Part shown: positions 24,178-33,887 of the stretch, piece by piece
Numbering within the stretch: the first letter of the stretch is position 1
Layout: each line of letters opens with the position of its first letter
From: Bacteroidota bacterium
GTDB taxonomy: Bacteria > Bacteroidota > Bacteroidia > Chitinophagales > Chitinophagaceae
Assembly (NCBI GenBank): GCA_029555415.1
Contig: JAKPSI010000049.1
Span: forward strand, 1-39,276
Length of the DNA: 39,276 nt
Direction of reading: 5' to 3'
The notes under the pieces: model-generated
The model's input: only the letters and a program-made list of their open reading frames with translations
What the model was told of the DNA's origin: nothing
Database searches by the model: none
Position numbers and translations under genes: made by a program

Positions 24178-24903
24178 ATGAAACAGTTCCTCCTTTTATC
24201 TTCATTGGCAGCTCTTGTCCTCACTTCCTGTAATGGTATTTTCGGGAAACCTGTTCGTGGTAACGGACACGTGATCACGGAAAACCGGAATCCTGGTTCA
24301 TTCAGGAATGTGGAAGTCAGCGGCAATATCGATATCTATCCGGCACAGGATTCAACGACCAGCGTAAAAGTGGTGGCGGATGAGAACCTCATGAAATACA
24401 TACGCGTGGAACTCGACGGCAATACGCTTTCTATCCATCCGGAAGATGGTTATGAATTGCATGCTTCCAATGGCGGTATCAAGGTGTATGTGAATACTTC
24501 ACATTTCAGCGAATTCCATGCATCCGGTTCATGCGATATCAAAGGCATGAATCAGATCCAGAGTGACGAAAAGATCAGTTTCCATCTGAGCGGGTCCTGT
24601 GATGTGGATATGGATGTGAAAGCACCGAAGGTGGATGCCGACCTTTCCGGTTCCGGGACGATCAAATTGAGCGGTGCCACAAAGGATTTCAGTGTTGATG
24701 GTTCCGGCAGTACCGATGTAAAATGCTATGACCTGCTGACCGAGAACTCCAGGATCGGGATATCCGGTTCAGGTGATGCGGAAGTTTATGCCAGTGTGAA
24801 ACTGGATGTGAGTGTCTCCGGTTCTGCATCTGTGAGATTCAAGGGCAATGCCGCTGTCAGCCAGAGTGTGAGCGGTTCAGGCTCCGTTAAGAAAGTGGAT
24901 TGA
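24178..24903 (+). CDS. Head-GIN (DUF2807) domain lipoprotein
   Basis: A lipoprotein signal with LTSC (Cys18) is followed by a DUF2807 'head GIN' domain. Its start is seen in RNVEVSGNIDIYPAQ and VKVVADENLMKYIRVELDGN, and the second half consists of repeated short beta strands with the signature SGSG/SGSC (for example DLSGSGTIKLSG, VSGSASVRFKG), which should form a right-handed beta-helix or solenoid. Such proteins are very common in this phylum; a surface or adhesion role is often proposed but not shown. It is a single gene with its own promoter. Confidence 0.9.
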   Translation: MKQFLLLSSLAALVLTSCNGIFGKPVRGNGHVITENRNPGSFRNVEVSGNIDIYPAQDSTTSVKVVADENLMKYIRVELDGNTLSIHPEDGYELHASNGGIKVYVNTSHFSEFHASGSCDIKGMNQIQSDEKISFHLSGSCDVDMDVKAPKVDADLSGSGTIKLSGATKDFSVDGSGSTDVKCYDLLTENSRIGISGSGDAEVYASVKLDVSVSGSASVRFKGNAAVSQSVSGSGSVKKVD

Positions 24904-24926
24904 TACGATCACTATAAAAGGAAGGG

Positions 24927-27260
24927 TCAGAGATTGGCATACTTCACCGTAATGTTCACATTCCTGTTCCTTCCTTTATCATCTGTACAGGATATCTTTA
25001 CCGGTCCTTCTTCCGGTATGAAGAATTGTTTCTCACCCGCATTGCTGGTCTTGTAGAATTTATTGTTGATGTACCAGTACACCTTCGTTACATCATTCGC
25101 GGTTTTACAGGTCAGCTGTAAAGGCTCCGGGTCTTTACGGCTGATCATATATTCCGTTCCGTTGACGGGTGACGTGATCGCCGGCGCGGCGCCCCTGAAT
25201 ATGACCTCACAGGATGGATTGTGCGGTGGCACCGCAGTATAAGCGATCCGGTTCTCCGCATACCATGCCTGCATCTCCGGTTCAATGATCCGGAACCATT
25301 TCTTTTTATAACCGGTCTGCGGAGCACAGCTTTTGCAATACGACATTTTTTCATCTGGACTCAGCATGATCTCCTGTCTGTTCGCACAAGGCTGATTGGA
25401 AGAGATCAGCGGTATGAAATAATCGGTGACCAGATTTTCACATTTGTCGGACGGCACCCGTCCCGTTTCACTGCAGATCTTCCGGATATCACAATCTTCA
25501 GGTTGCGTGAACCAGGATTCATCACTGTCATAGTCGATCATGTTGAAGATGCGGAAAAGCAGTGGTGTAGCGATGTTCGCGCCACTCAGATCCGCGGCAC
25601 CTACGCCGGAAAAATTTCCGGTCCATACACCCACCGTATATTTTTTATTATACCCGATACTCCACGCATCCCGCTTGCCATAACTCGTCCCTGTCTTCCA
25701 CGCGATCTTCGGCATGTGTTCCGTTGCCGACCAGTTGATCGGAAAGTCCGGGCGGTTCACCCGTGAAAGGATATCATTGATCATGAAACAGGCGGCGGGA
25801 CTCATCACACGTAAAGAACTTCTGACCGAATCCGCATCTGAATAAGAAGGCGGGATGAATACGCCGTTATTGGCAAAGGAAGAGAAGAGCCCCGTCAGTT
25901 CCTCCAGTGTGGTGCCGCAACCGCCGAGGATGAGGGACAGTCCCAGTTTTTTCCGGTCAAGCCGGATCTGTTTGAAATTGCAGGCGGATAGTTTATCGAT
26001 CAGTTTTTCATGTCCCAGTAGCCGCAGGCTTTTTACCGCAGGTATGTTCAGGGAATGCTCCAGTGCATACGAAGTGGTTACATAGCCATGGAATTGCTGG
26101 TCGTAATTCTCGGGCGTATATCCGTCATAGTTGACCGGCACATCGGTCATGACCGATCCCGGTGTTAGTAATCCTTCATCGAAGCAAAGCCCGTACAGCA
26201 AGGGTTTCAGGGTGCTGCCCGGCTGCCTGACCGCATGGGCGCCATTGACCTGTCCGCCATCAGTACTGTCATTGAATCCGGCAGAGCCGACATAAGTGAT
26301 CACCTGATGGGTAGCGTTATCGATGATCACGATCGCCGCATTGCGGATATTTTTGAGTCGCTGTATCCGGATATAATCCGTGGTCAGTTTTTCCACCTGC
26401 TGCTGCATTTGCAGATCGATATGTGTACGGATATTATCGCCACCCTGTTTTTTCAATTGCAGGGAGAGATGCGGTATGAAATGCGGTACGGATGCCCGTG
26501 AGGCATTCATCGGTTCTGCCAGTGCATCCTCGATCTGTTTTGCGGTAAATACTTTGTCCTCCTCGAATTTTCGTAACCAGCGGTTCCTTTCTTTGATGAT
26601 CCCGTCATTGTTCCTGCCGATCACCAGTGATACCGGTCTGTTCGGAATGATGCTCAGTGTGGTGATCTCGGCCAGTGACAAGTGATCGGGATTCTTGTTG
26701 AAATAAAGCAGGGCCGCGGCTTTTACGCCCTGGATATTCCCGCCATACGGTACCAGATTCAGGTACAGCTGCAGGATCTCTTTTTTACTGTATTTCCATT
26801 CCAGCTGGAATGCACGGAACATCTCCCGGATCTTGCTCCAGATATTGCGCCGGCCGGGTTCCAGGGCCCGTGCCACCTGCATCGTGATCGTGCTGGCGCC
26901 GGACGTTACCCTGAGCCTGAAAATGTTCCGGAAAAAGGCCCTGACGACAGCAAAAGGATTCACGCCTGGGTGGTGGTAGAAATATTTGTCTTCTTTCGCG
27001 ATGATCGTGGTTTGTAACAAGGGCGAGATCTCGTTCAGTTCCGTCTTCATCCGCCATTGCTGGTCGCGGGTCAGGTAGGCATTGACCAGGTTCCCTTTGT
27101 TGTCGGTGATCATTGTCGAATACTCCAGCTTGTCCGGCAGCGGAAAGAGCAGGTTCAGCAGAAAGAACAGGACGGTCAGGCCGAGGATCACCAGGCCGGT
27201 CTTTTTGAGCGCTTTCAGCAGCCCTTTACGGGTAAAAGATATTCGCAGTCGCTTGTTCAT
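24927..27260 (-). CDS. pbpC: Penicillin-binding protein 1C
   Basis: This bifunctional enzyme builds peptidoglycan. After a single N-terminal membrane anchor (about residues 20-40), the GT51 transglycosylase shows AKEDKYFYHHPGV with the catalytic Glu90, then GASTITMQVAR and KKEILQLYLNLVPYGGN. The transpeptidase has the three penicillin-binding motifs STLK (Ser349), SLN (403-405) and KTG (522-524). A C-terminal BiPBP_C-type domain with pairs of Cys near residues 595-670 completes it; 777 residues is normal for PBP1C. The alpha-2-macroglobulin gene is divergent across 295 bp, the same partnership as pbpC and yfhM in enterobacteria. Confidence 0.96.
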   Translation of the reverse strand: MNKRLRISFTRKGLLKALKKTGLVILGLTVLFFLLNLLFPLPDKLEYSTMITDNKGNLVNAYLTRDQQWRMKTELNEISPLLQTTIIAKEDKYFYHHPGVNPFAVVRAFFRNIFRLRVTSGASTITMQVARALEPGRRNIWSKIREMFRAFQLEWKYSKKEILQLYLNLVPYGGNIQGVKAAALLYFNKNPDHLSLAEITTLSIIPNRPVSLVIGRNNDGIIKERNRWLRKFEEDKVFTAKQIEDALAEPMNASRASVPHFIPHLSLQLKKQGGDNIRTHIDLQMQQQVEKLTTDYIRIQRLKNIRNAAIVIIDNATHQVITYVGSAGFNDSTDGGQVNGAHAVRQPGSTLKPLLYGLCFDEGLLTPGSVMTDVPVNYDGYTPENYDQQFHGYVTTSYALEHSLNIPAVKSLRLLGHEKLIDKLSACNFKQIRLDRKKLGLSLILGGCGTTLEELTGLFSSFANNGVFIPPSYSDADSVRSSLRVMSPAACFMINDILSRVNRPDFPINWSATEHMPKIAWKTGTSYGKRDAWSIGYNKKYTVGVWTGNFSGVGAADLSGANIATPLLFRIFNMIDYDSDESWFTQPEDCDIRKICSETGRVPSDKCENLVTDYFIPLISSNQPCANRQEIMLSPDEKMSYCKSCAPQTGYKKKWFRIIEPEMQAWYAENRIAYTAVPPHNPSCEVIFRGAAPAITSPVNGTEYMISRKDPEPLQLTCKTANDVTKVYWYINNKFYKTSNAGEKQFFIPEEGPVKISCTDDKGRNRNVNITVKYANL

Positions 27261-27555
27261 TCAGGATGCCCGGGTATTCATTTGATCGTGCTTAACAAAT
27301 ATTTATCTGTCTTGATTAGTATGACATCGGAACGGCTTCATTATCTTTCTGTTCAAATCACAGGTCCTTTATGGATGCTCCTGACCCCTCCGGATCGGTT
27401 CCGGAACCTGAAAATTCATCACGGGATATTCCTCCTTAGCCATTTCAATGATGCTAATATCTGTTTTCTTTTTGTGCAAAAAGAAAACATCGATACCAAT
27501 TTCCGCACAGCATATTTCTTTAACTTCTCATTGTATCTGACTTAACCACACATCT
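27261..27555. promoter_or_regulatory. Divergent intergenic region between pbpC and the alpha-2-macroglobulin gene
   Basis: This 295-bp AT-rich stretch holds the starts of both genes and must contain both promoters. No exact TTG-N19-20-TAnnTTTG match was seen on either strand. On the pbpC strand, an imperfect AATATTTG box lies near the gene. No other gene or RNA structure was recognised. Confidence 0.4.
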
Positions 27556-30500
27556 ATGCGCATCAAATCCGTCCTGCTCGCAATGCTTGCAGGCTTCCTG
27601 ATCTTCTCTTCCTGTAAGAGAAATGCAGTTAAACTTACGTACACCAACGCGAAGGACGAAGTTCCGTTACTGACCAATCTGGTGTTCCGTTTTGATCAGT
27701 CGCTGGTAAAGGATTCCATGCTGAATGCATGGGATTCGACCGATTACATCCGGTTCGAACCCGCGATCAAAGGCCGCTTCCGCTGGGAAAGCCCGGATGA
27801 ACTGGTGTTCTCTCCATCAGCACCGCTGAATCCTGCTACTTCATACAAGGCAACAGTAACATCCGCCGTACTGAAATTCAGTAAGTACAATAAAGTTTCA
27901 AAAGGGGATGATATCCGTTTTCATACTCCGCTGCTAACGCTTGAGAACTCACTCGTTACCTGGGTGGGTGAAAGCAGTGCCACCGCGTTCCCGCAGCTCG
28001 ACCTCTTTTTCAATTATAAGGTCGCACCGGCCGATCTGAAGGATAGACTGAAGATCGAAGTGGAAGGGAAAGAAACACCTTACACGCTGATCACTGCCTC
28101 AGCCGATGAAAAGATATCCGTGCGCATCAATGGATTGAAGACCGAGGACCGCGACTTTCAGAGCCATGTGGTCATTGATAAAGGACTCCGCCCCGATGGC
28201 GGCGGCAATGCCACGGAAGACGCCCTCTCCGCCTCACTTTCCATTCCCTCTCCCTGGGTGCTGAGTGTGCTCAATGTACAGGCGGAACATGATGGCACCG
28301 AAGGCACAGTAACCGTTACGACCAGCCAGCAGATCGCGGAAGGTAATATCAAATCGTTCATCAAATTCGATCCGGCGGTTGAATTTACAGCCGAGCCTGC
28401 GGATAACGGATTCGTTCTTCGCAGCAGCAAATTCGATGTGGAGAAAAGCTATACGCTTACGGTCACCAGCGGCATGCGAGGTAAGATCGGTGGCATACTT
28501 AAAGAAGATTATAACGGAAGCGTTGCTTTCGGGGAAATGGAATCCAGCATCAATTTCACGAATGATAAAGCAGTATATCTTTCTAAAAAAGGCGCGAAAA
28601 ATCTGGAAGTTCAGATCACCAGTGTGCCAAAGATCAAGGTCATCATCTCCAAGATATACGAGAATAACCTGCTGCTCGCGAACCGCTACGGGTATGAACC
28701 ACAGGAGTCCGGCTCTTCTTATAATGAAGGTGATGGAGAAGGTGATTACCGGGAGATCAGTTATGGCGATGCAGGAGATGGCATGCTCGGTGATGTGATC
28801 TATGAAAAAGAGATCGATACCCGTTCACTTCCGAAAAGTGGTGCGGGGCGGTTACTCAATTTCTCTCAATTCGAGGACCGCTTGCCTGATTTCAACGGCG
28901 TTTACCATGTGATGATCCGTTCCTCAACGGACTACTGGGTGCGCGACAGCCGCTTCATCTCACTGTCCGATCTCGGCCTGATCGCGAAAGAAGGTGCGGG
29001 GAAAATATATGTCTTTACCAATTCATTAAAGACCGCTGCACCGGTAAGCGGTGTCAATATCTCCATCTATGCTGCCAATAACCAGCTGCTCGGCACCGGT
29101 GCCACGAACAGCGAAGGGGTGGCAGAGGTGAATTGTGTACAGAAGAACCTGGGTGGTTTCCGCCCGGCCATGGTCATCGCAAAAACCGCGGATGACTTCA
29201 ACTACCTGCCTTTCCGCAATACCGCAGTGAATATGTCAAGGTTCCAGGTCAGCGGCAAACGCAACAATCCTTCCGGCTTCGATGCATTCGTATATGCAGA
29301 ACGGGATATTTACAGACCCGGGGAGAAGATCAACTTCTCTGTCATCCTTCGTGATAATAAATGGAACAGTCCCGGGGCGATCCCGCTCAAACTGAAATTC
29401 CTGATGCCGAACGGCAAGGAACTGAAAGTATTCCGTAAAACGCTGAATGAGGAAGGCTCTCTGGAAAGCAGTATCGATATCAGCACTTCCGCCATCACCG
29501 GCAGTTATACACTGGAGTTGTATACTTCCAATGATGTGTTGCTTGCTTCAAAGAATTTTTCTGTGGAGGAATTCGTGCCGGACAGGATCCGCATCAGCAC
29601 TACACTCTCGGCTTCATCCGTTGCACCGGGTGAACAAACCACACTCGCCGTGAATGCCATGAATTTCTTCGGGCCTCCTGCCGCGAACCGGAACGTGGAA
29701 ACGGAGATCCAGGTCAAACAAAAATATTTTTCACCTGAAGCCTTCGCGGATTTTGATTTCAGTCTGGGTAATATTTCCGGTTTCTATGATAAAGAAGTCA
29801 AGCAATCCCAAACGGATGCTTCCGGTAACGCGACCATCAGCTACCAGATACCTGCAGAGTATGCGAACTCCGGTGTTTTGCAAGCCAGTTTCTATACCAC
29901 GGTTTTCGATGAGACCGGCAGACCCGTCAACCGCGCGGTTTCTGCGGATGTTTACACGCAGGATGTTTTCTTTGGGATCAAACGCGACTGGTACTACTAT
30001 GCACCGCTCAATCAGCCGGTGAAATTCCAGCTGGCTGCTGTCAATAAGGACGGGAAAGGAGTAAGCTCCACCGCGAAAGTATCGGTCATCAAACATGAGT
30101 ACCGTACGGTGCTCACTAAGAGCGGTTCCGCATTCCGTTATGAATCTCAGAAAGAAGATAAAGTTATGGCGGATGTGGACCTGACCATCGGAAGTAACAG
30201 TGCCTGGTCCTACGTACCAAGGTCCCCCGGCGACTATGAACTCCGGGTCTATCGTCCGGGTGCCAACAGTTATGTCAGCCGCAGTTTCTACAGCTATGGC
30301 AGTTATGGATCGGCCAATACCTCCTTCAGTGTGAACACAGAAGGGAATATCGATATCCAGCTGGATAAGAAATCATACTTCGCCGGTGAAAGTGTAACGG
30401 CTCTGTTCAAAACACCTTTCAGCGGGAAAATGCTGGTGACCATGGAAACGGATCATGTGATCTCTTATCAGTATGTGGAGGTCAGCAACCGAAATGCCAG

Positions 30501-32964
30501 TGTTACCCTGCCGCTGAATGGCGAAGAAGTACCGAATGTGTACATCACGGCAACGCTGATCAAGCCCCATGAAGTGGCGGAGATCCCTTTGACCGTGGCG
30601 CATGGTTTCCAGAATATCAAAGTGGAAGAAAAGAGCAGACGCATCCCCGTTGAACTGGTCGCTTCGAAAGCGGTCAGGTCAAGAACACATCAGAAAGTCA
30701 CGGTGAAAGCCGCTCCCGGCAGTTATGTAACGCTGGCTGCTGTTGACAACGGTATCCTGCAGGTGAGTGATTTTAAGACACCCGATCCGTATAATTATTT
30801 CTATCAGCAAAAAGCATTGCAGGTAAGTGCCTACGACCTGTACCCCTTGCTGTTCGCGGAGATCCGTGGCAGACTCAGCAGTACAGGTGGTGATGGTGAC
30901 CTGGAAATGGATAAACGTGTGAACCCGGTTCAGGCCAAACGTGTGAAGATGGTGAGTTACTGGGGTGGTATCAAAGTGGCTAATGGCAGCGGCAATGCTG
31001 AATTTGAATTCGATGTTCCGGCTTTCAGTGGTGAATTACGCCTGATGGCGGTCACTTATAAAGGCAATCGTTTCGGTGGTGCGGATCAGACCATGACGGT
31101 TGCGGATCCTATCGTATTGAGCACCGCATTACCCCGCTTTCTCAGTCCGGGTGATACGGTCAATGTACCGGTGACATTGAGCAATACAACAGATAAGTCA
31201 GCAAGTGTGACCGCTTCGATCTCCGTTCAGGGCCCGGTGAAAGTGATGGGTGCAAATACACAGCGGTTGGACCTTGCCGCTAAAAGCGAGGGCAGGGCTG
31301 CATTCAGGGTCGTTGCGGATCCTTCCATCGCAGCAGGCCAGGTAACGATCACTGTGAATGGCATGGGCGAGAAGTTCACCGATGTGACCGATATCGCGGT
31401 TCGTCCCGCATCCACGCTGCAAAAGATGACCGGCAGCGGATCGATCGCCGGTGGCAGTACGCAGCGGATCAGTATCGGTACCAGTGATTTCATTGCGGGC
31501 AGCACTGCGTATAACCTGGTGGTGAGCCGTTCTCCGGCATTGGAAATCGCCGATCAGTTGCGTTATCTCGTGGAGTATCCTTACGGATGTACCGAGCAGA
31601 CCGTTTCCGCTGCATTCCCGCAATTGTATTATGGGGATATGGCCGACCTCATGCAGCTGAATAAAAAACAGGATAAACTCAACGCGAACAGTAATGTGAT
31701 GGAAGCCATCCGTAAGATCAAGATGCGTCAATTGTACAATGGCGCGGTAACGTTGTGGGATAGCGGAACAGAAGACTGGTGGGCGACCATCTATGCCGCG
31801 CATTTCCTGATCGAAGCGAGACGTGCCGGTTTTGAAGTAGAGAACGGTTTGCTGGAAACGATGCTGAATTATATTAGCAACCGGTTGAAGAACCGGGAAA
31901 CAGTGACCTATTATTATAACCGGACGCTGACGAAGAAGATCGCACCGAAGGAAGTTGCATATGGATTGTATGTGCTGGCCCTCGCCGGCCGCAACAATAT
32001 CCCTTCCATGAATTATTACAAAGCGAATACGTCACTGCTGGCCCTCGACAGCCGCTATTTGTTATCGGCCGCATATGCAGCAGCGGGTGACCGTAAATCA
32101 TTCAATGCACTATTGCCGGCTGCATTTGCGGACGAGGAATCCGTTCCGCAGACGGGTGGCAGTTTCTACTCGGATATCCGGGATGAAGCCATTGCGCTGA
32201 ACGCCTTGATAGACGCGGATCCTGCGAACGCGCAGATCCCGGTCATGGCCAAACATATCAGCACGAAACTGAAGTCGCGCTACTGGCTCAGCACACAGGA
32301 ACGTGCCTTCGCATTCCTGGCGCTCGGTAAATTGTCCCGGTCCTCGAATCAGTCCGATGCCACGGCCACGATCAGTGTCAATGGCAGAACGGTCGCAAAA
32401 GTGGAATCCGGACAATGGCGTGGTGATGCCAAAGCGCTCGGAGGAAATGCTGTGGATGTTACGACCAAAGGCAATGGCAGACTTTACTATTACTGGCAAT
32501 CGGAAGGGATCAGCGCCAGCGGAAATTATAAGGAAGAGGACAGCTACCTGAAAGTAAGGCGGCGGTTCTTCGACCGGAATGGAAATCCTGTTTCCGGAAA
32601 TACTTTCAAACAGAACGACCTGATCGTGATCGGTGTCACGATCGAGAAATCTTTCTCTACCCCGGTGGAGAATGTGGTCCTCACCGATCTGTTGCCTGCT
32701 GGTTTTGAGATCGAGAACCCGCGTACTAAGGAGATCCCGGGTATGGACTGGATCAAGGATGGATCCAGCCCCGATGCGCTGGATGTCAGGGATGACAGGA
32801 TCCATTTCTTCGTGAATGTGACCGGTAATAAACAAACCTATTATTATGCGGTTAGGGCCGTGTCGCCCGGTAGTTTCAGGATGGGCCCTGTCAGCGCGGA
32901 TGCGATGTATAATGGCGAGTATCATTCCTATAATGGTGCTACCGTTATCCGTGTCGTCCAATAA
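27556..32964 (+). CDS. Alpha-2-macroglobulin family lipoprotein with thioester motif
   Basis: The 1802-residue protein is a bacterial alpha-2-macroglobulin of the YfhM type, anchored by a lipoprotein signal with FSSC (Cys20). It traps foreign proteases: bait cleavage exposes a reactive thioester that ties the protease down. Visible are several MG beta-sandwich domains (VYAERDIYRPGEKINFSVILRD is a typical MG block), an A2M core with PLNGEEVPNVYITATLI and VLSTALPRFLSPGDTVNVPVT, and the thioester motif PYGCTEQ with Cys1345 and Gln1348 in an alpha-helical thioester domain. The end has the MG10-like DLLPAGFEIENP. It is paired with pbpC, in line with a role guarding the cell wall in the periplasm. 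A strong terminator follows. Confidence 0.96.
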   Translation: MRIKSVLLAMLAGFLIFSSCKRNAVKLTYTNAKDEVPLLTNLVFRFDQSLVKDSMLNAWDSTDYIRFEPAIKGRFRWESPDELVFSPSAPLNPATSYKATVTSAVLKFSKYNKVSKGDDIRFHTPLLTLENSLVTWVGESSATAFPQLDLFFNYKVAPADLKDRLKIEVEGKETPYTLITASADEKISVRINGLKTEDRDFQSHVVIDKGLRPDGGGNATEDALSASLSIPSPWVLSVLNVQAEHDGTEGTVTVTTSQQIAEGNIKSFIKFDPAVEFTAEPADNGFVLRSSKFDVEKSYTLTVTSGMRGKIGGILKEDYNGSVAFGEMESSINFTNDKAVYLSKKGAKNLEVQITSVPKIKVIISKIYENNLLLANRYGYEPQESGSSYNEGDGEGDYREISYGDAGDGMLGDVIYEKEIDTRSLPKSGAGRLLNFSQFEDRLPDFNGVYHVMIRSSTDYWVRDSRFISLSDLGLIAKEGAGKIYVFTNSLKTAAPVSGVNISIYAANNQLLGTGATNSEGVAEVNCVQKNLGGFRPAMVIAKTADDFNYLPFRNTAVNMSRFQVSGKRNNPSGFDAFVYAERDIYRPGEKINFSVILRDNKWNSPGAIPLKLKFLMPNGKELKVFRKTLNEEGSLESSIDISTSAITGSYTLELYTSNDVLLASKNFSVEEFVPDRIRISTTLSASSVAPGEQTTLAVNAMNFFGPPAANRNVETEIQVKQKYFSPEAFADFDFSLGNISGFYDKEVKQSQTDASGNATISYQIPAEYANSGVLQASFYTTVFDETGRPVNRAVSADVYTQDVFFGIKRDWYYYAPLNQPVKFQLAAVNKDGKGVSSTAKVSVIKHEYRTVLTKSGSAFRYESQKEDKVMADVDLTIGSNSAWSYVPRSPGDYELRVYRPGANSYVSRSFYSYGSYGSANTSFSVNTEGNIDIQLDKKSYFAGESVTALFKTPFSGKMLVTMETDHVISYQYVEVSNRNASVTLPLNGEEVPNVYITATLIKPHEVAEIPLTVAHGFQNIKVEEKSRRIPVELVASKAVRSRTHQKVTVKAAPGSYVTLAAVDNGILQVSDFKTPDPYNYFYQQKALQVSAYDLYPLLFAEIRGRLSSTGGDGDLEMDKRVNPVQAKRVKMVSYWGGIKVANGSGNAEFEFDVPAFSGELRLMAVTYKGNRFGGADQTMTVADPIVLSTALPRFLSPGDTVNVPVTLSNTTDKSASVTASISVQGPVKVMGANTQRLDLAAKSEGRAAFRVVADPSIAAGQVTITVNGMGEKFTDVTDIAVRPASTLQKMTGSGSIAGGSTQRISIGTSDFIAGSTAYNLVVSRSPALEIADQLRYLVEYPYGCTEQTVSAAFPQLYYGDMADLMQLNKKQDKLNANSNVMEAIRKIKMRQLYNGAVTLWDSGTEDWWATIYAAHFLIEARRAGFEVENGLLETMLNYISNRLKNRETVTYYYNRTLTKKIAPKEVAYGLYVLALAGRNNIPSMNYYKANTSLLALDSRYLLSAAYAAAGDRKSFNALLPAAFADEESVPQTGGSFYSDIRDEAIALNALIDADPANAQIPVMAKHISTKLKSRYWLSTQERAFAFLALGKLSRSSNQSDATATISVNGRTVAKVESGQWRGDAKALGGNAVDVTTKGNGRLYYYWQSEGISASGNYKEEDSYLKVRRRFFDRNGNPVSGNTFKQNDLIVIGVTIEKSFSTPVENVVLTDLLPAGFEIENPRTKEIPGMDWIKDGSSPDALDVRDDRIHFFVNVTGNKQTYYYAVRAVSPGSFRMGPVSADAMYNGEYHSYNGATVIRVVQ

Positions 32965-32985
32965 TTGAATAAAACAGTTATTTTT

Positions 32986-33013
32986 AAAGCGGGATCCCGG
33001 ATCCCGCTTTTTT
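32986..33013 (+). terminator. Rho-independent terminator after the alpha-2-macroglobulin gene
   Basis: GCGGGA and TCCCGC pair around a 7-nt loop, extended by AAA with TTT, followed by a run of six T from 33008 to 33013. It ends 16 bp before the next start codon. Confidence 0.88.
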
Positions 33014-33029
33014 ATTTACTCGTTCATAC

Positions 33030-33887
33030 ATGGCCGTTATAACGGAAAAGAAGATCGCCGTATTGAGTAACCCGCTGGCCGGGGTAGGGAAGGCTGTGTC
33101 TTTGGGATTCCGAATTCAGGAATTATTGCAGCAACGGCAGGTCCGGTTCGAAGCCTTCAGGGATCACTGGCCCGACAAACTGGATGGATTCACCCATGTC
33201 TTTTTATCCGGAGGGGATGGTACGATGAATTATTTCGTCAATCATTATCCTGATTGCCGGATCCCGATCACTTTGTTCAATGGTGGTACAGGTAATGACC
33301 TGCATTGGGCCTTGTATGGTAAAATGACGACAGAAGCACAGGTGGAGCACGCACTGGATGCGGATCCCAGACCGCTGGATGCCGGAAGCTGCAACGGGAA
33401 ATTATTCATGAACGGATTGGGGATCGGGTTTGAAGGACAGATCGCCCGCGACCTGACCGGGAAAAAGAAAGCACCCGGAAAGATATCTTTCATGCGCTCG
33501 GTATTGAAGAATATCCTGTTCTACCGCTCCAACGTATATACGATCAGTATGAATGGTAAAGATATCCGTGAGAAATGCCTGTTCATCAGCATTATGAATG
33601 GGAAAAGAGCGGGAGGTGGATTTTATATTTCTCCTGAGTCTGTGATCACGGACGGGAAATTGGATGTGATCAGGATCGGAAAGATCACACCTGTCATGCG
33701 ACTGCGGTATCTTCCGGTCATTGAAAAGGGAAAGCATCTTTCACTGCCATTCGTGCATCCCGGGCGGGCAGATTCAATAACGATCGGTTCTGAACAGGAG
33801 ATCCGTTATCATCTGGACGGGGAGTATCATTCCGCAACACACCTGCAGATCGAATGTCTCCCTGCTAAATTCCTTTTTCATTACTGA
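33030..33887 (+). CDS. Diacylglycerol kinase-like lipid kinase (DAGK_cat)
   Basis: The 285 residues match the diacylglycerol kinase catalytic family, also called YegS/DgkB-like. Seen are KIAVLSNPLAG at the start, the nucleotide-binding LSGGDGTMNYFVN (GGDGT 61-65), the FNGGTGND motif (84-90), NGLGIGFEGQIARD and the terminal HLDGEYHSA, where an acidic residue helps catalysis. The enzyme likely phosphorylates a lipid such as diacylglycerol or an undecaprenol-like or sphingoid substrate at the inner face of the membrane. Its stop overlaps the convergent amidohydrolase gene by 7 bp. The substrate is uncertain. Confidence 0.92.
   Translation: MAVITEKKIAVLSNPLAGVGKAVSLGFRIQELLQQRQVRFEAFRDHWPDKLDGFTHVFLSGGDGTMNYFVNHYPDCRIPITLFNGGTGNDLHWALYGKMTTEAQVEHALDADPRPLDAGSCNGKLFMNGLGIGFEGQIARDLTGKKKAPGKISFMRSVLKNILFYRSNVYTISMNGKDIREKCLFISIMNGKRAGGGFYISPESVITDGKLDVIRIGKITPVMRLRYLPVIEKGKHLSLPFVHPGRADSITIGSEQEIRYHLDGEYHSATHLQIECLPAKFLFHY

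Noticed and set aside
32110-32961. Minus-strand frame of 283 codons opposite the end of the alpha-2-macroglobulin gene
   Set aside because: The plus-strand gene is certain here and the antisense reading has no protein features (many Arg, His and Ile, no domain).
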